Part shown: positions 26,799 to 37,512 of the stretch, in pieces
Numbering within the stretch: position 1 is the first letter of the stretch
Layout: each line of letters begins with the position of its first letter
From: Alphaproteobacteria bacterium
Lineage (GTDB): Bacteria; Pseudomonadota; Alphaproteobacteria; Caulobacterales; Hyphomonadaceae
Assembly (NCBI GenBank): GCA_018222605.1
Contig: JAAEZZ010000008.1
Span: 186,001-250,000, forward strand
Reading direction: 5' to 3'
Length of the DNA: 64,000 bases
Notes under the pieces: generated by a model
The model's input: only the letters and a program-made list of their open reading frames with translations
What the model was told of the DNA's origin: nothing
Databases searched by the model: none
Made by a program: the position numbers and the translations under genes

Positions 26799-27892
26799 AG
26801 TTCTGCCACGCGCTCGGCCATGTCGGCGAGATCACGGGTCGCGTTGATTTTCGCTGAGGCCTTTGCGGCGGCGGCGCGGGCCTTCAGATCATCCGTATCC
26901 TGCAAGCGCGCCGTGATCAGCGCGCCGAGCAGTTTCGGGTAGAGATTGCTTTCCAGCACCATGTCCGCTGCGCCAACATCGACCAGCGCTTCGGCATTGG
27001 CGGCCTGATGGTCATCCATGGCAATTGCCAGCGGGATCAGGATGGAGGGCCGCCCAACCGCCGCGATCTCTGACACAGTGCCCGCGCCAGACCGCGCGAT
27101 TACAAGATGGGCCTCTGAGAGTTTCTCCGGCATGTCGGAGAAGAAGGGCGCGAGCTCTGCCTCAATCTTCATCCGGCGATACATATTGTCGACAAAGGCA
27201 TATTGCTCCTTGCGCACCTGCTGGATCACCTTGAGGCGAGCCTGCAACGGCGGGGGCACATGATCGGCAATGGCGGAGGGGATGATGTCTCCAATGATCT
27301 TGGAGCCCTGACTACCGCCGGTAATCAGGATCGTCAGCTTGCCATCCGTGGAGGGATACGGGTCTTCCCGGCGGGCAAGAATGGGCGCCCGCACCGGATT
27401 GCCGACCGCCAGATGCGCGCTCCAGTTCGGCAGGCGGTCCAGCCGGTCAAAGCCGCTGGCGACCAGTTTGGCATGTTTGGCGAACTGGCGGTTCACCCGG
27501 CCCAGCACAGCGTTTTGCTCATGAATGATGATCGGCACTTTCTGACGGCGCGCCGCCGCCAGCGCCGGAAAGGCCGGATAGCCGCCAAAGCCGGCCACTA
27601 GCAGGGGCTGTGTCTCGCGGATCAGCGTCACCGCGCGGGAAATGCCCGCATTGATCTTCAGGGCTGCGCCCGGAACGGTCCAGGGCTTGCGGAAATTTGG
27701 GGAGGCCGCCTGCACCTGCTCCATCCATTTGGCGGGGAAGCCCTCGGCATATTTCACGCCGCGCTTGTCAGAGATCAGGCCGACCTTCCAGCCACGCTCA
27801 CGCATCTCATCGGCAAAGGCCCTGGCCGGGAACAGATGCCCCCCGGTACCACCTGCTGCAATGATGACGAGCTTGTCTCTGCCTTCAACCAT
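26795..27892 (-). CDS. murG: Undecaprenyl-PP-MurNAc-pentapeptide GlcNAc transferase
   Basis: 365 residues from the ATG at 27892, which overlaps the ftsW stop by eight bases with AAGGGG upstream. Peripheral membrane GT28 enzyme making lipid II from lipid [20 protein letters not shown] is the first glycine-rich loop, [14 protein letters not shown] and [15 protein letters not shown] follow, and [13 protein letters not shown] plus [25 protein letters not shown] form the UDP-GlcNAc site. Confidence 0.97.
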   Translation of the reverse strand: MVEGRDKLVIIAAGGTGGHLFPARAFADEMRERGWKVGLISDKRGVKYAEGFPAKWMEQVQAASPNFRKPWTVPGAALKINAGISRAVTLIRETQPLLVAGFGGYPAFPALAAARRQKVPIIIHEQNAVLGRVNRQFAKHAKLVASGFDRLDRLPNWSAHLAVGNPVRAPILARREDPYPSTDGKLTILITGGSQGSKIIGDIIPSAIADHVPPPLQARLKVIQQVRKEQYAFVDNMYRRMKIEAELAPFFSDMPEKLSEAHLVIARSGAGTVSEIAAVGRPSILIPLAIAMDDHQAANAEALVDVGAADMVLESNLYPKLLGALITARLQDTDDLKARAAAAKASAKINATRDLADMAERVAEL

Positions 27893-29036
27893 ACCGGCCC
27901 CTTGTGCGCGTACCTTGTCCGCGCACAAGTGCCAGGGCGAGGCCAAGTGTCAATCCCGTGCCGATCATGGATGAGCCACCACTGGAAACAAATGGCAGTG
28001 TCATCCCCTTTGGCGGGATCAAGGCCAGATTAACGGCTATATTTATGGCAGCCTGAAGACCAAAAAGCGTGAAGAGTCCGGCGCTCGCAGCGCGGGCATA
28101 CCCATCATCCACGCGCGCACTGGCGCGAAAGCCCCGGATAATCACCAGAACGAAAATACTCATCAGCACCAGGGCGGCAATCAGGCCATATTCTTCGGCC
28201 ATGACGGCGAAGATGAAATCGGTATGCGCATCCGGCAGGTGCAGCTTGACCTGCCCCTCCCCCGGACCAACGCCGAACAGGCCACCCCGGCCAATGGCCT
28301 CCGCCGCCTTGTCGATCTGGTAGGTATCTGCCGAAGACGGGTCGATGAAGCTGTTGATGCGCACGCGCACATGCGGCAGCAGCATGTAGAGCAGCGCCGA
28401 CAGGCTGATCCCGCCCACGCCGAATCCTGCCGCCCAGCGCCAGGGCAGCCCACTGACAAAGAAGGTGACCACAAAGGCCGCCGTCAGCAAGGCGGACTGA
28501 CCCACATCCGGCTGCAGCAGCAAAAGGCCCAGCGTTACCGCATAGAAGAGGAAGGCAATGATCGCCCATGGCCCGCTGGGATACAGCTCCCGCTGGGCCA
28601 GCAGCCAGCCGCTCAGCACGATCAGGGCAGGCTTGACCACTTCGCTCGGCTGTACGGTGAACCCTGCCACCAGCAGCCAGCGCTGCGCGCCCTTTGCCTC
28701 ATGCCCCCAGACCAGGATGAAGAACATCATCGCCAGTCCGCCCATGAAGACCAGCGTTGCAAAGCGCCTTGCCCAGGACCTGTCCAGCATGCTGACGCCG
28801 ATCATGATCACGCCGCTGGCGGCCACGAAGATCGCCTGCCGGAAAACGAAGTAATATTCATTGTCATAGCCGATGCGCGCGGCCGCGCTGGGCCCGGCAG
28901 CGAGCGACAACAACATGCCAATGGCCATGAGGAATAAAGCACCGCCGACCAGACCCCAATCAAGCGTCCGCCTCCACTCGGTCAGCCAGGATGTATCCGA
29001 GCGTGCGAGCAATGGGGCGGACGATACGTAGGTCAA
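27885..29036 (-). CDS. ftsW: Lipid II polymerase FtsW
   Basis: 383 residues, about ten membrane segments, SEDS family. Septal peptidoglycan glycosyltransferase working with FtsI. Signatures are [26 protein letters not shown] and [20 protein letters not shown], whose Asp is the catalytic residue of SEDS proteins, and [20 protein letters not shown] and [19 protein letters not shown] near the end. The start overlaps the murD stop by four bases. Confidence 0.97.
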   Translation of the reverse strand: MTYVSSAPLLARSDTSWLTEWRRTLDWGLVGGALFLMAIGMLLSLAAGPSAAARIGYDNEYYFVFRQAIFVAASGVIMIGVSMLDRSWARRFATLVFMGGLAMMFFILVWGHEAKGAQRWLLVAGFTVQPSEVVKPALIVLSGWLLAQRELYPSGPWAIIAFLFYAVTLGLLLLQPDVGQSALLTAAFVVTFFVSGLPWRWAAGFGVGGISLSALLYMLLPHVRVRINSFIDPSSADTYQIDKAAEAIGRGGLFGVGPGEGQVKLHLPDAHTDFIFAVMAEEYGLIAALVLMSIFVLVIIRGFRASARVDDGYARAASAGLFTLFGLQAAINIAVNLALIPPKGMTLPFVSSGGSSMIGTGLTLGLALALVRGQGTRTRGRYG

Positions 29037-30448
29037 GCCAACTCCTTCAACTCCTGCGGCATCATCGATTGGACGATGCTCCGAAACACATCCCCGCGAT
29101 GTTCAAAATCGCGGAACTGGTCGAAACTCGCACAAGCAGGTGAAAGAAGAATGACCGGCTGCTCATCGCCTGCAGCACTTGCATCTTTAAATGCAGCCTG
29201 GACGGCATGTTCCAGCGTGCCGCATTTCTGCAGCGCCACCTTGCCCTTGAGCGTATCGGCAAAGGCCTCTTCGGCATCGCCGATCAGATAGGCCTTGGTA
29301 ATATTCGGAAAATGCGGCGCCAGGGATTTTATCCCGTCTGCCTTGGGAACGCCGCCAGCGATCCAGTACGCATTCTTGTAGGCCTTTAGCGCCTGTTCGG
29401 CGGCCTCGGCATTGGTCGCCTTGGAGTCGTTGACGAATTTCACGCCGTCAATCTCTCCCACCATTTCCAGGCGGTGCGCCAGGCCGGGGAAGGATTTCAG
29501 GCCATCCATGATGGTTTGCGGATCAAGGCCCAGCGAACGGCAGGCCGCATAGGCCGCAGATGCGTTCTGGTGATTATGCCGCCCCGGCAGCGCCGTGCAG
29601 TCAGCCAGCTTGCCGACAAAGTTCGCCTGGCCGGTCGTGCTGTCATAAAGCCGTCCGTCCACGGCGCTGACCCCGCGGCCCAGCGCATAGGTGGACGAGG
29701 CCTGAACGACACGGGCCGGGCCATTCGCAGACAGGCCGATGGCGATGGACTGGGTGATCACATCATCAAACCCGATGACCGCAACATCCTTCGCCACCTG
29801 GTTCTGGAAGATGCGCATCTTGGCGGCCTGATAGCCTTCCATGCCGCCATGGCGATCCAGATGGTCCGGCGTGATGTTCAGCAGAACGGCCACGTCGCAG
29901 TGCAGGCTCTTCACCAGGTCCAGTTGATAGGAGGATAGTTCCAGCACATAGATCGCATTGGCATGTAGCGGAGCAAGGTCCAGCACACCCGTGCCGATAT
30001 TGCCGCCAATGCGCACGTCCCGGCCAGCCTGCTTCAGGATATGCCCGATCAGCGCCGTTGTCGTGGATTTGCCATTGGTGCCGGTAATGCCGATAATTTT
30101 CGGGCGTCCACGCTCCGGCAGGGACTGCACGGCGCGGGCGAACAATTCCATGTCACCGACAATCGGCACGCCGGTCATCTCGGCCATGCGCACGATGCGG
30201 TGCGGCTGGGGGAATTTGTAGGGCACGCCGGGCGACAGAACGAGCGCGGCAAAGGTCTGCCAGTCGCGCTTGTTGATGTCGGACAGGACGAGGCCCGCCG
30301 CCTCTGCCTTGGCGCGGGTTTCCTCATTATCATCCCACGCATGAACACGCGCGCCGCCTGCCCTCAGGGCCTTGGCAGCCGAGAGGCCTGTCCGGCCAAG
30401 GCCGAACACCGCAACATCTCTTCCCGCATATTCAGTAATCGGAATCAT
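29033..30448 (-). CDS. murD: UDP-N-acetylmuramoyl-L-alanine-D-glutamate ligase
   Basis: 471 residues. Adds D-Glu to the stem peptide. VFGLGRTGLSAAKALRAGGA is the N-domain nucleotide loop, ITGTNGKSTTTALIGHIL the ATP loop, LLNITPDHLDRHGGMEGY and FVNDSKATNAEAAEQALKA the usual C-domain motifs. Ten bases separate it from mraY; its stop overlaps ftsW. Confidence 0.97.
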   Translation of the reverse strand: MIPITEYAGRDVAVFGLGRTGLSAAKALRAGGARVHAWDDNEETRAKAEAAGLVLSDINKRDWQTFAALVLSPGVPYKFPQPHRIVRMAEMTGVPIVGDMELFARAVQSLPERGRPKIIGITGTNGKSTTTALIGHILKQAGRDVRIGGNIGTGVLDLAPLHANAIYVLELSSYQLDLVKSLHCDVAVLLNITPDHLDRHGGMEGYQAAKMRIFQNQVAKDVAVIGFDDVITQSIAIGLSANGPARVVQASSTYALGRGVSAVDGRLYDSTTGQANFVGKLADCTALPGRHNHQNASAAYAACRSLGLDPQTIMDGLKSFPGLAHRLEMVGEIDGVKFVNDSKATNAEAAEQALKAYKNAYWIAGGVPKADGIKSLAPHFPNITKAYLIGDAEEAFADTLKGKVALQKCGTLEHAVQAAFKDASAAGDEQPVILLSPACASFDQFRDFEHRGDVFRSIVQSMMPQELKELA

Positions 30449-30458
30449 GAGTCTTGGG

Positions 30459-31652
30459 TTACCTCAGCTTCAGGGTTGCGAGGCCCGCAAGGGCGAACAA
30501 AACGGACAGGATCCAGAAGCGGGCGACAACCCGGGTTTCTGGCCAGTTCTTTTTCTGAAAATGGTGGTGCAGCGGCGCCATCAGGAAGATGCGCTTGCCC
30601 TGACCGGTCAGCTTGCGCGTGATTTTGAACCAGCCAACCTGCATCATCACGGACATGGCTTCGATCACAAACAGGCCGCCAATGATGACGAGCGCAAATT
30701 CGTGCTTTGCGGCCACGGCCACAACGCCCAGCATGCCACCAAGGCCAAGCGAGCCAGTGTCGCCCATGAAGACCTTCGCCGGATAGGCATTGTACCAGAG
30801 GAAGCCCATGCCCGCGCCGATCATAGCCGACAGCAGAACCGTCAGCTCTCCCGTGCCGGGCGTAAACTGAATACCGAGATAATTGGCGAAGACGAAGTTA
30901 CCAGTCAGATAGGCGATCAGCGCATAGGCCGCCGCTGCGAACGTCATCGGCACGATGGCCAGGCCGTCCAGTCCATCCGTGAAGTTCACGGCATTGGCGC
31001 TGCCGACGACCACGATCATGCCGAAGAGGATGAAGAAGCCGCCAAGCGGCAGGAAATAGTCATTCACGAACGGCACAGCGACACCGCCGGAGAAGGACGG
31101 GTCAGCCGGCTTAACGCTCGTCTCTGGCGCCAGGCCTGCAATGATTTCCGCAAGACCGTTCAGCGGGCCCCACTCGGCATGTCCGGCCGGAGTATGCGCA
31201 CCTTGCAGGCCCATGATGAAGGCACAGGCCAGCGCCGCAATGCCGAAGCCGACAATCAGGCGTACCCCCGCAGACACGCCATCCGCGCTCTGCTTCGACA
31301 CTTTCGCAAGATCATCGAGGAACCCAAGGAAAGCATAGGACAGGGTCACGAACAGGGTGACCCAGACATACGGGTTATGCAGATTACCCCAGAGCAGAAC
31401 GCCGACGACCAGACCAAGCCAGATCAGGAAGCCGCCCATGGTGGGCGTGCCCTGCTTTGACAGCTGCGCCTCCAGCGACAAGTCGCGGATCGGCTGTCCC
31501 TTGCCCTGCCGGGCCCGGAGGAAATTGATGATTGCATCACCGAAGATCACGGTCACCAGGAAAGCCGTCACAACGGCGGCTCCCGACCGGAAGGTGATGT
31601 AATTCAGTAGATTGAATATACCGCTGTCAGCGGCCAGCCATTCATACAGCAT
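30459..31652 (-). CDS. mraY: Phospho-MurNAc-pentapeptide transferase
   Basis: 397 residues from the ATG at 31652 that overlaps the murF stop as TGATG. Ten-segment membrane enzyme linking phospho-MurNAc-pentapeptide to undecaprenyl phosphate (lipid I). Signatures are [39 protein letters not shown] and the [12 protein letters not shown] loop with its catalytic and Mg-binding residues. It carries a longer insertion ([20 protein letters not shown] to [15 protein letters not shown]) than E. coli MraY. Confidence 0.97.
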   Translation of the reverse strand: MLYEWLAADSGIFNLLNYITFRSGAAVVTAFLVTVIFGDAIINFLRARQGKGQPIRDLSLEAQLSKQGTPTMGGFLIWLGLVVGVLLWGNLHNPYVWVTLFVTLSYAFLGFLDDLAKVSKQSADGVSAGVRLIVGFGIAALACAFIMGLQGAHTPAGHAEWGPLNGLAEIIAGLAPETSVKPADPSFSGGVAVPFVNDYFLPLGGFFILFGMIVVVGSANAVNFTDGLDGLAIVPMTFAAAAYALIAYLTGNFVFANYLGIQFTPGTGELTVLLSAMIGAGMGFLWYNAYPAKVFMGDTGSLGLGGMLGVVAVAAKHEFALVIIGGLFVIEAMSVMMQVGWFKITRKLTGQGKRIFLMAPLHHHFQKKNWPETRVVARFWILSVLFALAGLATLKLR

Positions 31653-33085
31653 CACCCGACCTCTGCGGTACTTTCTGCACCGCTATCCATCTTGCCCAAC
31701 GCCGGCTCGCTCCATTGGCGTAGCCGGTCTGCTAATCTCCCCATCCCGGACGCATTCGAGCCCTTGATCAAGAGCACATCTCCATCCTGGAGGGCTTTTT
31801 CGAGCTGATTCCACAGCTCTTCCCAATTGGGTGCCCAGATCTGCTGCAACTGAGGCGGAAGTGAGTCCGCAAGGTGAGTCATTTTGTCACCAACGAGGAA
31901 GACTCCGGCTGCGCCCGTATCGGCAACAGGCCCTGCCAGCGCCGCATGTTCCTCGTCCGAGGTCGCACCAATTTCCAGCATTTCACCAAGGGCGACCAGG
32001 CGCCGGCCCTCAGGTCTACGCGTCAGCGCCGCGAGGGAGGCGCGCATGCTGGCGGGGTTCGCATTATAGGCGTCATCAATCAGCGTGATATGGCCTCCGC
32101 CCGGCAAGGCAAGGCGTTCTGACGTGCCACGCCCCGGCGGCGGGGTGTAGCCCGACAGCGCCTGTGCACAATCTTCCACGGTGAGACCGGACTGGCTGGC
32201 CGCCAGCACGGCAGCGGCCGCGTTCAGCGCCCAATGTTCGCCTACGGCATTCAGCGTCACCAGCACCGGCTTACCGACAACATCCAGCTGGATGCGGCTT
32301 TCCTGGCCATCCGTTTCATAGCCGACGATACGGGCCGTCGCATTCGCGGCATGGCCAAAGCTTTCCAGATTTCCGGTGGAGCAAAAGCGGCGCGCCCGGC
32401 CAGCGAGATATTCGAAGAATTCATCATCCGCCGGCAGGATGAAGGTGCCGCCTGCTTCCAGACCAGCAAAAATGTCTGCCTTTTCATGGGCCACCGCGCT
32501 GAGAGAGCCGAGCCCTTCCAGATGTGCCCCGGCAATGCAGGTGACGATGCCCGTATGTGGACGGACCATATGACTACGCGGAGCAATCTCGCCCGGCGTG
32601 GACATGCCGATCTCGAACACAGCACGGGCCGTCTCTTCCGGCATGCGCGCCAGCGTCAGCGGTACGCCCCAGTGATTGTTGAAGCTTTTGACATTCCAGT
32701 GCGCCGGGCCAAAGGCGCGGTAGATCTGCGCCAGCATTTCCTTGACACTGGTCTTGCCGGCAGAGCCGGTGACGGCCGTGCGGTGTGCGCCGCACCGGAT
32801 GCGGGCTTCGATGCCCATCTGCTCCAGCGCCTTCAGAACATCGTCGACCACAATTTGCGGCCCGTCGCCCACCTTGCGGGAGACCAGAGCGCCAGACGCC
32901 CCAGCGGCAAAGGCGGCCTCGACAAAGTCATGCCCGTCGCGCTGGTCGGTCAGCGCCACGAACAGATCGCCCGGCTTCAGCGTGCGTGTATCAATGGACA
33001 CGCTGCCCGTGACATTGAAGTCCGCCGTCGCAGTGCCGCCGGTGGCAAGCGCAATATCTGCAGAGGTCCAAAGTGGCGCGCTCAT
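31652..33085 (-). CDS. murF: UDP-MurNAc-tripeptide-D-Ala-D-Ala ligase
   Basis: 477 residues. Adds D-Ala-D-Ala, completing the pentapeptide. [25 protein letters not shown] is the MurE/MurF N-domain, [16 protein letters not shown] the ATP loop, [16 protein letters not shown] and [16 protein letters not shown] (the MurF signature) follow. The start overlaps murE by four bases. Confidence 0.97.
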   Translation of the reverse strand: MSAPLWTSADIALATGGTATADFNVTGSVSIDTRTLKPGDLFVALTDQRDGHDFVEAAFAAGASGALVSRKVGDGPQIVVDDVLKALEQMGIEARIRCGAHRTAVTGSAGKTSVKEMLAQIYRAFGPAHWNVKSFNNHWGVPLTLARMPEETARAVFEIGMSTPGEIAPRSHMVRPHTGIVTCIAGAHLEGLGSLSAVAHEKADIFAGLEAGGTFILPADDEFFEYLAGRARRFCSTGNLESFGHAANATARIVGYETDGQESRIQLDVVGKPVLVTLNAVGEHWALNAAAAVLAASQSGLTVEDCAQALSGYTPPPGRGTSERLALPGGGHITLIDDAYNANPASMRASLAALTRRPEGRRLVALGEMLEIGATSDEEHAALAGPVADTGAAGVFLVGDKMTHLADSLPPQLQQIWAPNWEELWNQLEKALQDGDVLLIKGSNASGMGRLADRLRQWSEPALGKMDSGAESTAEVG

Positions 33086-34521
33086 CTGGCACCGCCTTCC
33101 AGCGCAGCCAGCGCCGTATCCTGATCAGAAAACGGAATGATGTCCTTGCCGATGATCTGGCCCGTCTCGTGGCCCTTGCCCGCGATGACCAGCGTGTCAC
33201 CCTTTTGCAGCTCTGCAATGATGGTGCGGATCGCTTCGCCGCGATCGCCTATCTCGCGCGCATCCGGCGCAGCGGCCATGATGGCCTTGCGGATCAGCGC
33301 CGGGTCTTCAGAGCGCGGATTGTCATCCGTCACAATCACATCATCGGCCTGGCGTGCAGCAATCTCGCCCATCAGTGGACGCTTCTTGGCATCGCGGTCA
33401 CCACCGCAGCCAAAGATCACCTTCAACCGCCCCGCCGTGTGCGGACGGACCGCGCGTAGCAGCACATCCAGACCGTCCGGCGTGTGGGCATAGTCCACGA
33501 ACACACCTGCGCCAGCCTCGGTCTTGCCGACCAGTTCCAGGCGGCCTTTCACAGGCTTCAGGTTTTGCAGGCCCAGTGCCACTTGCTCGAACTCCATGCC
33601 CAAGGACAGGCAGATCGCGGCCGCGGCCAGCGCGTTCAGGGCCTGGAACTCGCCAATCAGCGGCAGTTCAAAGGGCTTCTGTTCCACGTCGCGCCAAAAC
33701 AGGTTCAGCACCTGACCGGTCGCGCGCGGCATGATCTCGTCAATCCAGAGGTCTTCCCCGCGCCAGCCGAAGGATACCACTTTCAGGCCATGTTCCGTTG
33801 CGGCCTTCTCAAATATGTCGCGATGGTCGCTGTCCGCATTCACGATGGCGGGCATGCCCGCTTCGCCAAAGTCGCGGAACAGGCGCAGCTTGGCATTCAG
33901 ATAGTCTTCCATCGTCGCATGGTAATCGAGATGGTCCTGCGTGAAGTTCAGGAAGGCGACCGCCGACAGATCCACGCCGTCGAGGCGGTGCTGTTCCAGG
34001 CCGTGGCTGGAGGCCTCCATCGCGCAATGCGTGACGCCCTGCCCTGCAAGTTCACGCAAGGTTTCGTGGATGGTCACCGGGTCCGGCGTCGTGTGGCCGA
34101 CATCAATCTTACCCTTCGGGCCGATCGCGCCCAGCGTCCCCATGGAGGCCGCCGGCAAGCCTGCCCCGGCCCAGATCTGGCGGCAGAAATCTACGGTCGA
34201 GGATTTGCCATTCGTACCGGTCACGGCAGCAATCGTCTTCGGTTGCGAATTGTAGAAATGCTTCGCGGCCAGGGCCAGCGCCCGGCGCGGCTCATCGGCC
34301 ATGACATGCGCCGCAGCCGTCACATCCACGCCGCTATCGGACAGGATCGCGGCCGCGCCTTTTTCAATCGCCTGCGGAATATAGTCCCGCCCGTCAGATA
34401 CCGTGCCCTTCAAGGCAGCGAACAGATAGCCCGGCCGCACCCGGCGGCTGTCCGCCGTCATGCCCGTGATCTCGGTCTCCCCATCCTCGACGAGAGGGAA
34501 CAGGTCTTTCAGTTTGGTCAC
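33082..34521 (-). CDS. murE: UDP-MurNAc-L-Ala-D-Glu diaminopimelate ligase
   Basis: 479 residues. Adds meso-diaminopimelate. ADSRRVRPGYLFAALKGTVSDG, ATP loop GTNGKSSTVDFC, MEASSHGLEQHRLDG and VDYAHTPDGLDVLLRAVRP are visible, with DNPRSEDPALIRKAI, the motif (DNPR) that marks diaminopimelate rather than lysine specificity. Its start overlaps ftsI by four bases. Confidence 0.97.
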   Translation of the reverse strand: MTKLKDLFPLVEDGETEITGMTADSRRVRPGYLFAALKGTVSDGRDYIPQAIEKGAAAILSDSGVDVTAAAHVMADEPRRALALAAKHFYNSQPKTIAAVTGTNGKSSTVDFCRQIWAGAGLPAASMGTLGAIGPKGKIDVGHTTPDPVTIHETLRELAGQGVTHCAMEASSHGLEQHRLDGVDLSAVAFLNFTQDHLDYHATMEDYLNAKLRLFRDFGEAGMPAIVNADSDHRDIFEKAATEHGLKVVSFGWRGEDLWIDEIMPRATGQVLNLFWRDVEQKPFELPLIGEFQALNALAAAAICLSLGMEFEQVALGLQNLKPVKGRLELVGKTEAGAGVFVDYAHTPDGLDVLLRAVRPHTAGRLKVIFGCGGDRDAKKRPLMGEIAARQADDVIVTDDNPRSEDPALIRKAIMAAAPDAREIGDRGEAIRTIIAELQKGDTLVIAGKGHETGQIIGKDIIPFSDQDTALAALEGGAR

Positions 34522-36146
34522 AGCGAACTCCTCTTCTCCTGGGCAGAGCCGAGGGCGGCACCAGCTGGACGGATATCCTCAAAACGCGGGGCCAGGCCGA
34601 GCAATGGCGCGACCCGCTCAATGATCCGTCCGGCTGTGGGGGCCGCATTATATGCTGCGGTGACGCCAATCTCATTTCCGGCCTGCGGATCATCCAGAGT
34701 CACGATCAGGGCATATTGAGGACGATCATAGGGAAAGATCGCCGCAAAGCTCGCAACGTTTTCCGTATCGGAATAGCCGCCAGGAATGGGCTTCTCTGCC
34801 GTGCCCGTCTTGCCGGCGACGCGGTAGCCGGCCACTTCGGCATTCTTGCCGGTGCCGGTCACAACGGCTTCGCGCATCATAACATTGACGATTTCCGCCG
34901 TCAGGGCAGACATCACACGCACCGGCTGGGGCCGCTCGCGATGGTTCATGATCAGGGTCGGCTTAACGCGCTCGCCACCATTCGCAAAGGCCGAGAAGGC
35001 CTCCAGATACGCCATCGGCGTGACGGCGATGCCATGGCCATAGGAAATGGTCGCAGAATAGAGATCATCGAACCGTTCAGGCAGGATCGGCGCCGCGCTG
35101 CCGGATAGTTCGATATGCGCACGATCCAACAGACCGGCCTGCTTCAGGAAAGCCTGCTGGCGCCGCGTGCCGAGCTTCTCATTGATCCGCACCGTCCCGA
35201 TATTCGAGCTTTCCGAGATGATGTGGGTGACATCCGCGTCACCATAGAAGGGATGATCATCCTTGATCGTATAGCCCTTGATCTCCAGAGGCTTGCGAAC
35301 ATCGAACAGGTCTTTCGGATGCACAACGCCGCTCTCTATGGCCGCTGCCACGGTGAACGGCTTGAACACCGATCCCAACTCATAGACAGCGCCCACGGCG
35401 CGGTTCATCCGGGAAGGATCACTGACGCCAATATCCAGCGAGCGGTTCGGATCGAAAGGTGGCCAGCTGGCCATGGCGCGCACTTCGCCGGTCTGCGCAT
35501 CCATCAGGATCACGGCGCCGCCCTGAATGTCATGCTCTGCCGCCGTTGCGGCGAGTTCGGCCTCGACAGCAGCCTGAACGCCATTATCGATGGTCAGGCG
35601 AATGGGCTCACCGCCCTGGGCCAGGCGATCATTCTGGCTGTATTCAATGCCCCCTGCCCCGACGCCATCAATATTGGTGAAGCCCAGCACATGACCGGCC
35701 AGCGTGCCTCGCGGATAGGCCCGGCGGCTTTCCTCTTCAAAGCGCAGGCCCTCAAGGCCCAAGTCGAACACGGCCTTGCGCTGGCGCGGGGTGAGGCCGC
35801 GCTTGACCCAGACAAATTCCCGCGTCTGATCAGACAGGCGCTCACTCAGGCTATCGACATCGATCTCGGGCAGCACCGTGGCGAGCGCTGCAGCGACTTC
35901 GCCGCCATCCCAGATCAGTTTCGGGTTCGCGACCAGCGAATAGGCGCTGACGGATGTGGCCAGCAATTCGCCATTCCGGTCAACAATGTCGGCGCGCATG
36001 ACATGGGGCGCCTCCTTCGGGGCATCATGCACAGGTGCCCCCCCGCCATCCAGCGCCAGATAGCCAGCCTTGCCCGCCAGGACGACAAACAGCGCGCCGA
36101 TGCCAAGACCAGCGAGCCGTGTCCGGTTGCGGGAGGCTTCGCTCAC
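34518..36146 (-). CDS. ftsI: Penicillin-binding protein 3 (septal transpeptidase)
   Basis: 542 residues. N-terminal membrane segment (LAGLGIGALFVVLAGKAGYLAL), a PBP dimerisation domain (MRADIVDRNGELLATSVSAY), then the transpeptidase domain with S259-V-F-K262, S313-S-N315 and K446-T-G448. Class B monofunctional enzyme working with FtsW at the septum. Four-base overlaps on both sides show a continuous translation unit. Confidence 0.97.
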   Translation of the reverse strand: MSEASRNRTRLAGLGIGALFVVLAGKAGYLALDGGGAPVHDAPKEAPHVMRADIVDRNGELLATSVSAYSLVANPKLIWDGGEVAAALATVLPEIDVDSLSERLSDQTREFVWVKRGLTPRQRKAVFDLGLEGLRFEEESRRAYPRGTLAGHVLGFTNIDGVGAGGIEYSQNDRLAQGGEPIRLTIDNGVQAAVEAELAATAAEHDIQGGAVILMDAQTGEVRAMASWPPFDPNRSLDIGVSDPSRMNRAVGAVYELGSVFKPFTVAAAIESGVVHPKDLFDVRKPLEIKGYTIKDDHPFYGDADVTHIISESSNIGTVRINEKLGTRRQQAFLKQAGLLDRAHIELSGSAAPILPERFDDLYSATISYGHGIAVTPMAYLEAFSAFANGGERVKPTLIMNHRERPQPVRVMSALTAEIVNVMMREAVVTGTGKNAEVAGYRVAGKTGTAEKPIPGGYSDTENVASFAAIFPYDRPQYALIVTLDDPQAGNEIGVTAAYNAAPTAGRIIERVAPLLGLAPRFEDIRPAGAALGSAQEKRSSL

Positions 36147-36484
36147 TCGGGCGCCTCCCCTTTGGTTTCCGCTGCCGGGATTTGGCCCAGCTCCGTGACC
36201 GGCACGCCAACCATCGCGTCCAGATCCCCTTCAGAGGCCATCTGTTCCGGCTTTGGCGGCCCCATGCCCAGCTCCTTGCGGGCATATTCCTCGATCCACT
36301 CACGGCGGCTCATGTGTGACAGCTCGGTTTCGAGCAGCGCCTTCTCGTGAAGGGCCTCCTCGATCTGGGCTTCGACAGCCATCAGTTCCGCAGCCGTATC
36401 TTTCGCGCCATATTTCGCGCGGTAAAGGCTCACAATCAGCAAGCCAATGACAACAAGTCCAAACAGGAACGCTCGGCGGCTCAT
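36143..36484 (-). CDS. ftsL: Cell division protein FtsL
   Basis: 113 residues, small bitopic membrane protein. Membrane segment at residues 4-22 (RAFLFGLVVIGLLIVSLYR), then a coiled coil (AAELMAVEAQIEEALHEKALLETELSHMS). The family is weakly conserved in sequence; the call rests on size, topology and position between rsmH and ftsI. FtsL joins FtsB and FtsQ and activates FtsWI. Four-base overlaps with both neighbours. Confidence 0.88.
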   Translation of the reverse strand: MSRRAFLFGLVVIGLLIVSLYRAKYGAKDTAAELMAVEAQIEEALHEKALLETELSHMSRREWIEEYARKELGMGPPKPEQMASEGDLDAMVGVPVTELGQIPAAETKGEAPE

Positions 36485-37512
36485 ATAGCATCCTCCAGCG
36501 CTGAGAGTGGCGGCAAATTCATGCCATCACTCGCGTCTTCCACGATAACGGGGGCTTCGGTCCGGATCGCCGCCCGCAACTTGGCTGAGCGTGCCCGTGG
36601 ATTGCCTTCCACTTCGTTAGCAGACGGCAGAACCGCTTTAGAAACAGCGAGTTCGAATGTGGAATCAGGCCCTTTTTGTGCCAGGGGCATGTGACGCGAG
36701 CCCCCACCGGTCTTCCCGGAACGGTCACGCAGCCATTGCTTCACCATCCGGTCTTCCAGTGAATGGAAGGTGACAATCACCAGCCGCCCACCGGGGCGCA
36801 GCAAGCGTTCCGCCGCATGGAGCGCCCGCGCCAGCTCTCCCAGCTCGTCATTCACATACATGCGGATGGCCTGGAAGGTCAGCGTGGCGGGATGGATACG
36901 CGCGCCCTTGCGACCGCCAACAGCGCTCTCGACCGTCTCGGCCAGCTCTGTCGTCGTTTCGAATTTGGCTTCCTCGCGGCGGCGCACAATGGCCTTGGCA
37001 ATGCGGCGCGCCTGCTTCTCCTCGCCCAGACGGAAGATGACATTGGCGAGATCGCGCTCGCTCATATAATTGACGACATCTGCCGCCGTCGGCCCGACCG
37101 CGCCCATGCGCATGTCCAGGGGGCCATGTTTCATGAAGGAAAACCCGCGTGCGGCCTGGTCAATCTGAAAGCTGGACACGCCAATATCCAGCACGACGCC
37201 ATCGACCTGCTCAAAACCCGCTTCCGGGACGATTTCGTCCATTTCGCCAAAGCGACCAAGCAACGGAACGAGGCGTTCCATATCTTCCGCCATCTTTTCA
37301 GCCCGCAGAATGGCGTCCAGATCGCGGTCAATTCCGATCAGCGTGCACATGGCCGACTGCAGGATGGCGCGGCTATAACCACCGCCGCCAAATGTGCCGT
37401 CGACGATGACATCGCCATCCTTCGCGGCGAGCCATTTCAGAACTTCATCCAGCATGACCGGCTTGTGTCCGGCCGGCTCGCCCAGAGTCGGGGTTGCAGT
37501 GTCTTGCGTCAT
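36481..37512 (-). CDS. rsmH: 16S rRNA (cytosine-1402-N4) methyltransferase
   Basis: 343 residues (MraW). SAM-dependent methylation of C1402 in the P-site of 30S. KPVMLDEVLKWLAAKDGDVIVDGTFGGGGY is the SAM site region, VVLDIGVSSFQIDQAARGFSFMKHGPLDMRM the signature, and IHPATLTFQAIRMYVNDELGEL and IVTFHSLEDRMVKQWLR close the fold. The start overlaps the mraZ stop. Confidence 0.97.
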   Translation of the reverse strand: MTQDTATPTLGEPAGHKPVMLDEVLKWLAAKDGDVIVDGTFGGGGYSRAILQSAMCTLIGIDRDLDAILRAEKMAEDMERLVPLLGRFGEMDEIVPEAGFEQVDGVVLDIGVSSFQIDQAARGFSFMKHGPLDMRMGAVGPTAADVVNYMSERDLANVIFRLGEEKQARRIAKAIVRRREEAKFETTTELAETVESAVGGRKGARIHPATLTFQAIRMYVNDELGELARALHAAERLLRPGGRLVIVTFHSLEDRMVKQWLRDRSGKTGGGSRHMPLAQKGPDSTFELAVSKAVLPSANEVEGNPRARSAKLRAAIRTEAPVIVEDASDGMNLPPLSALEDAI

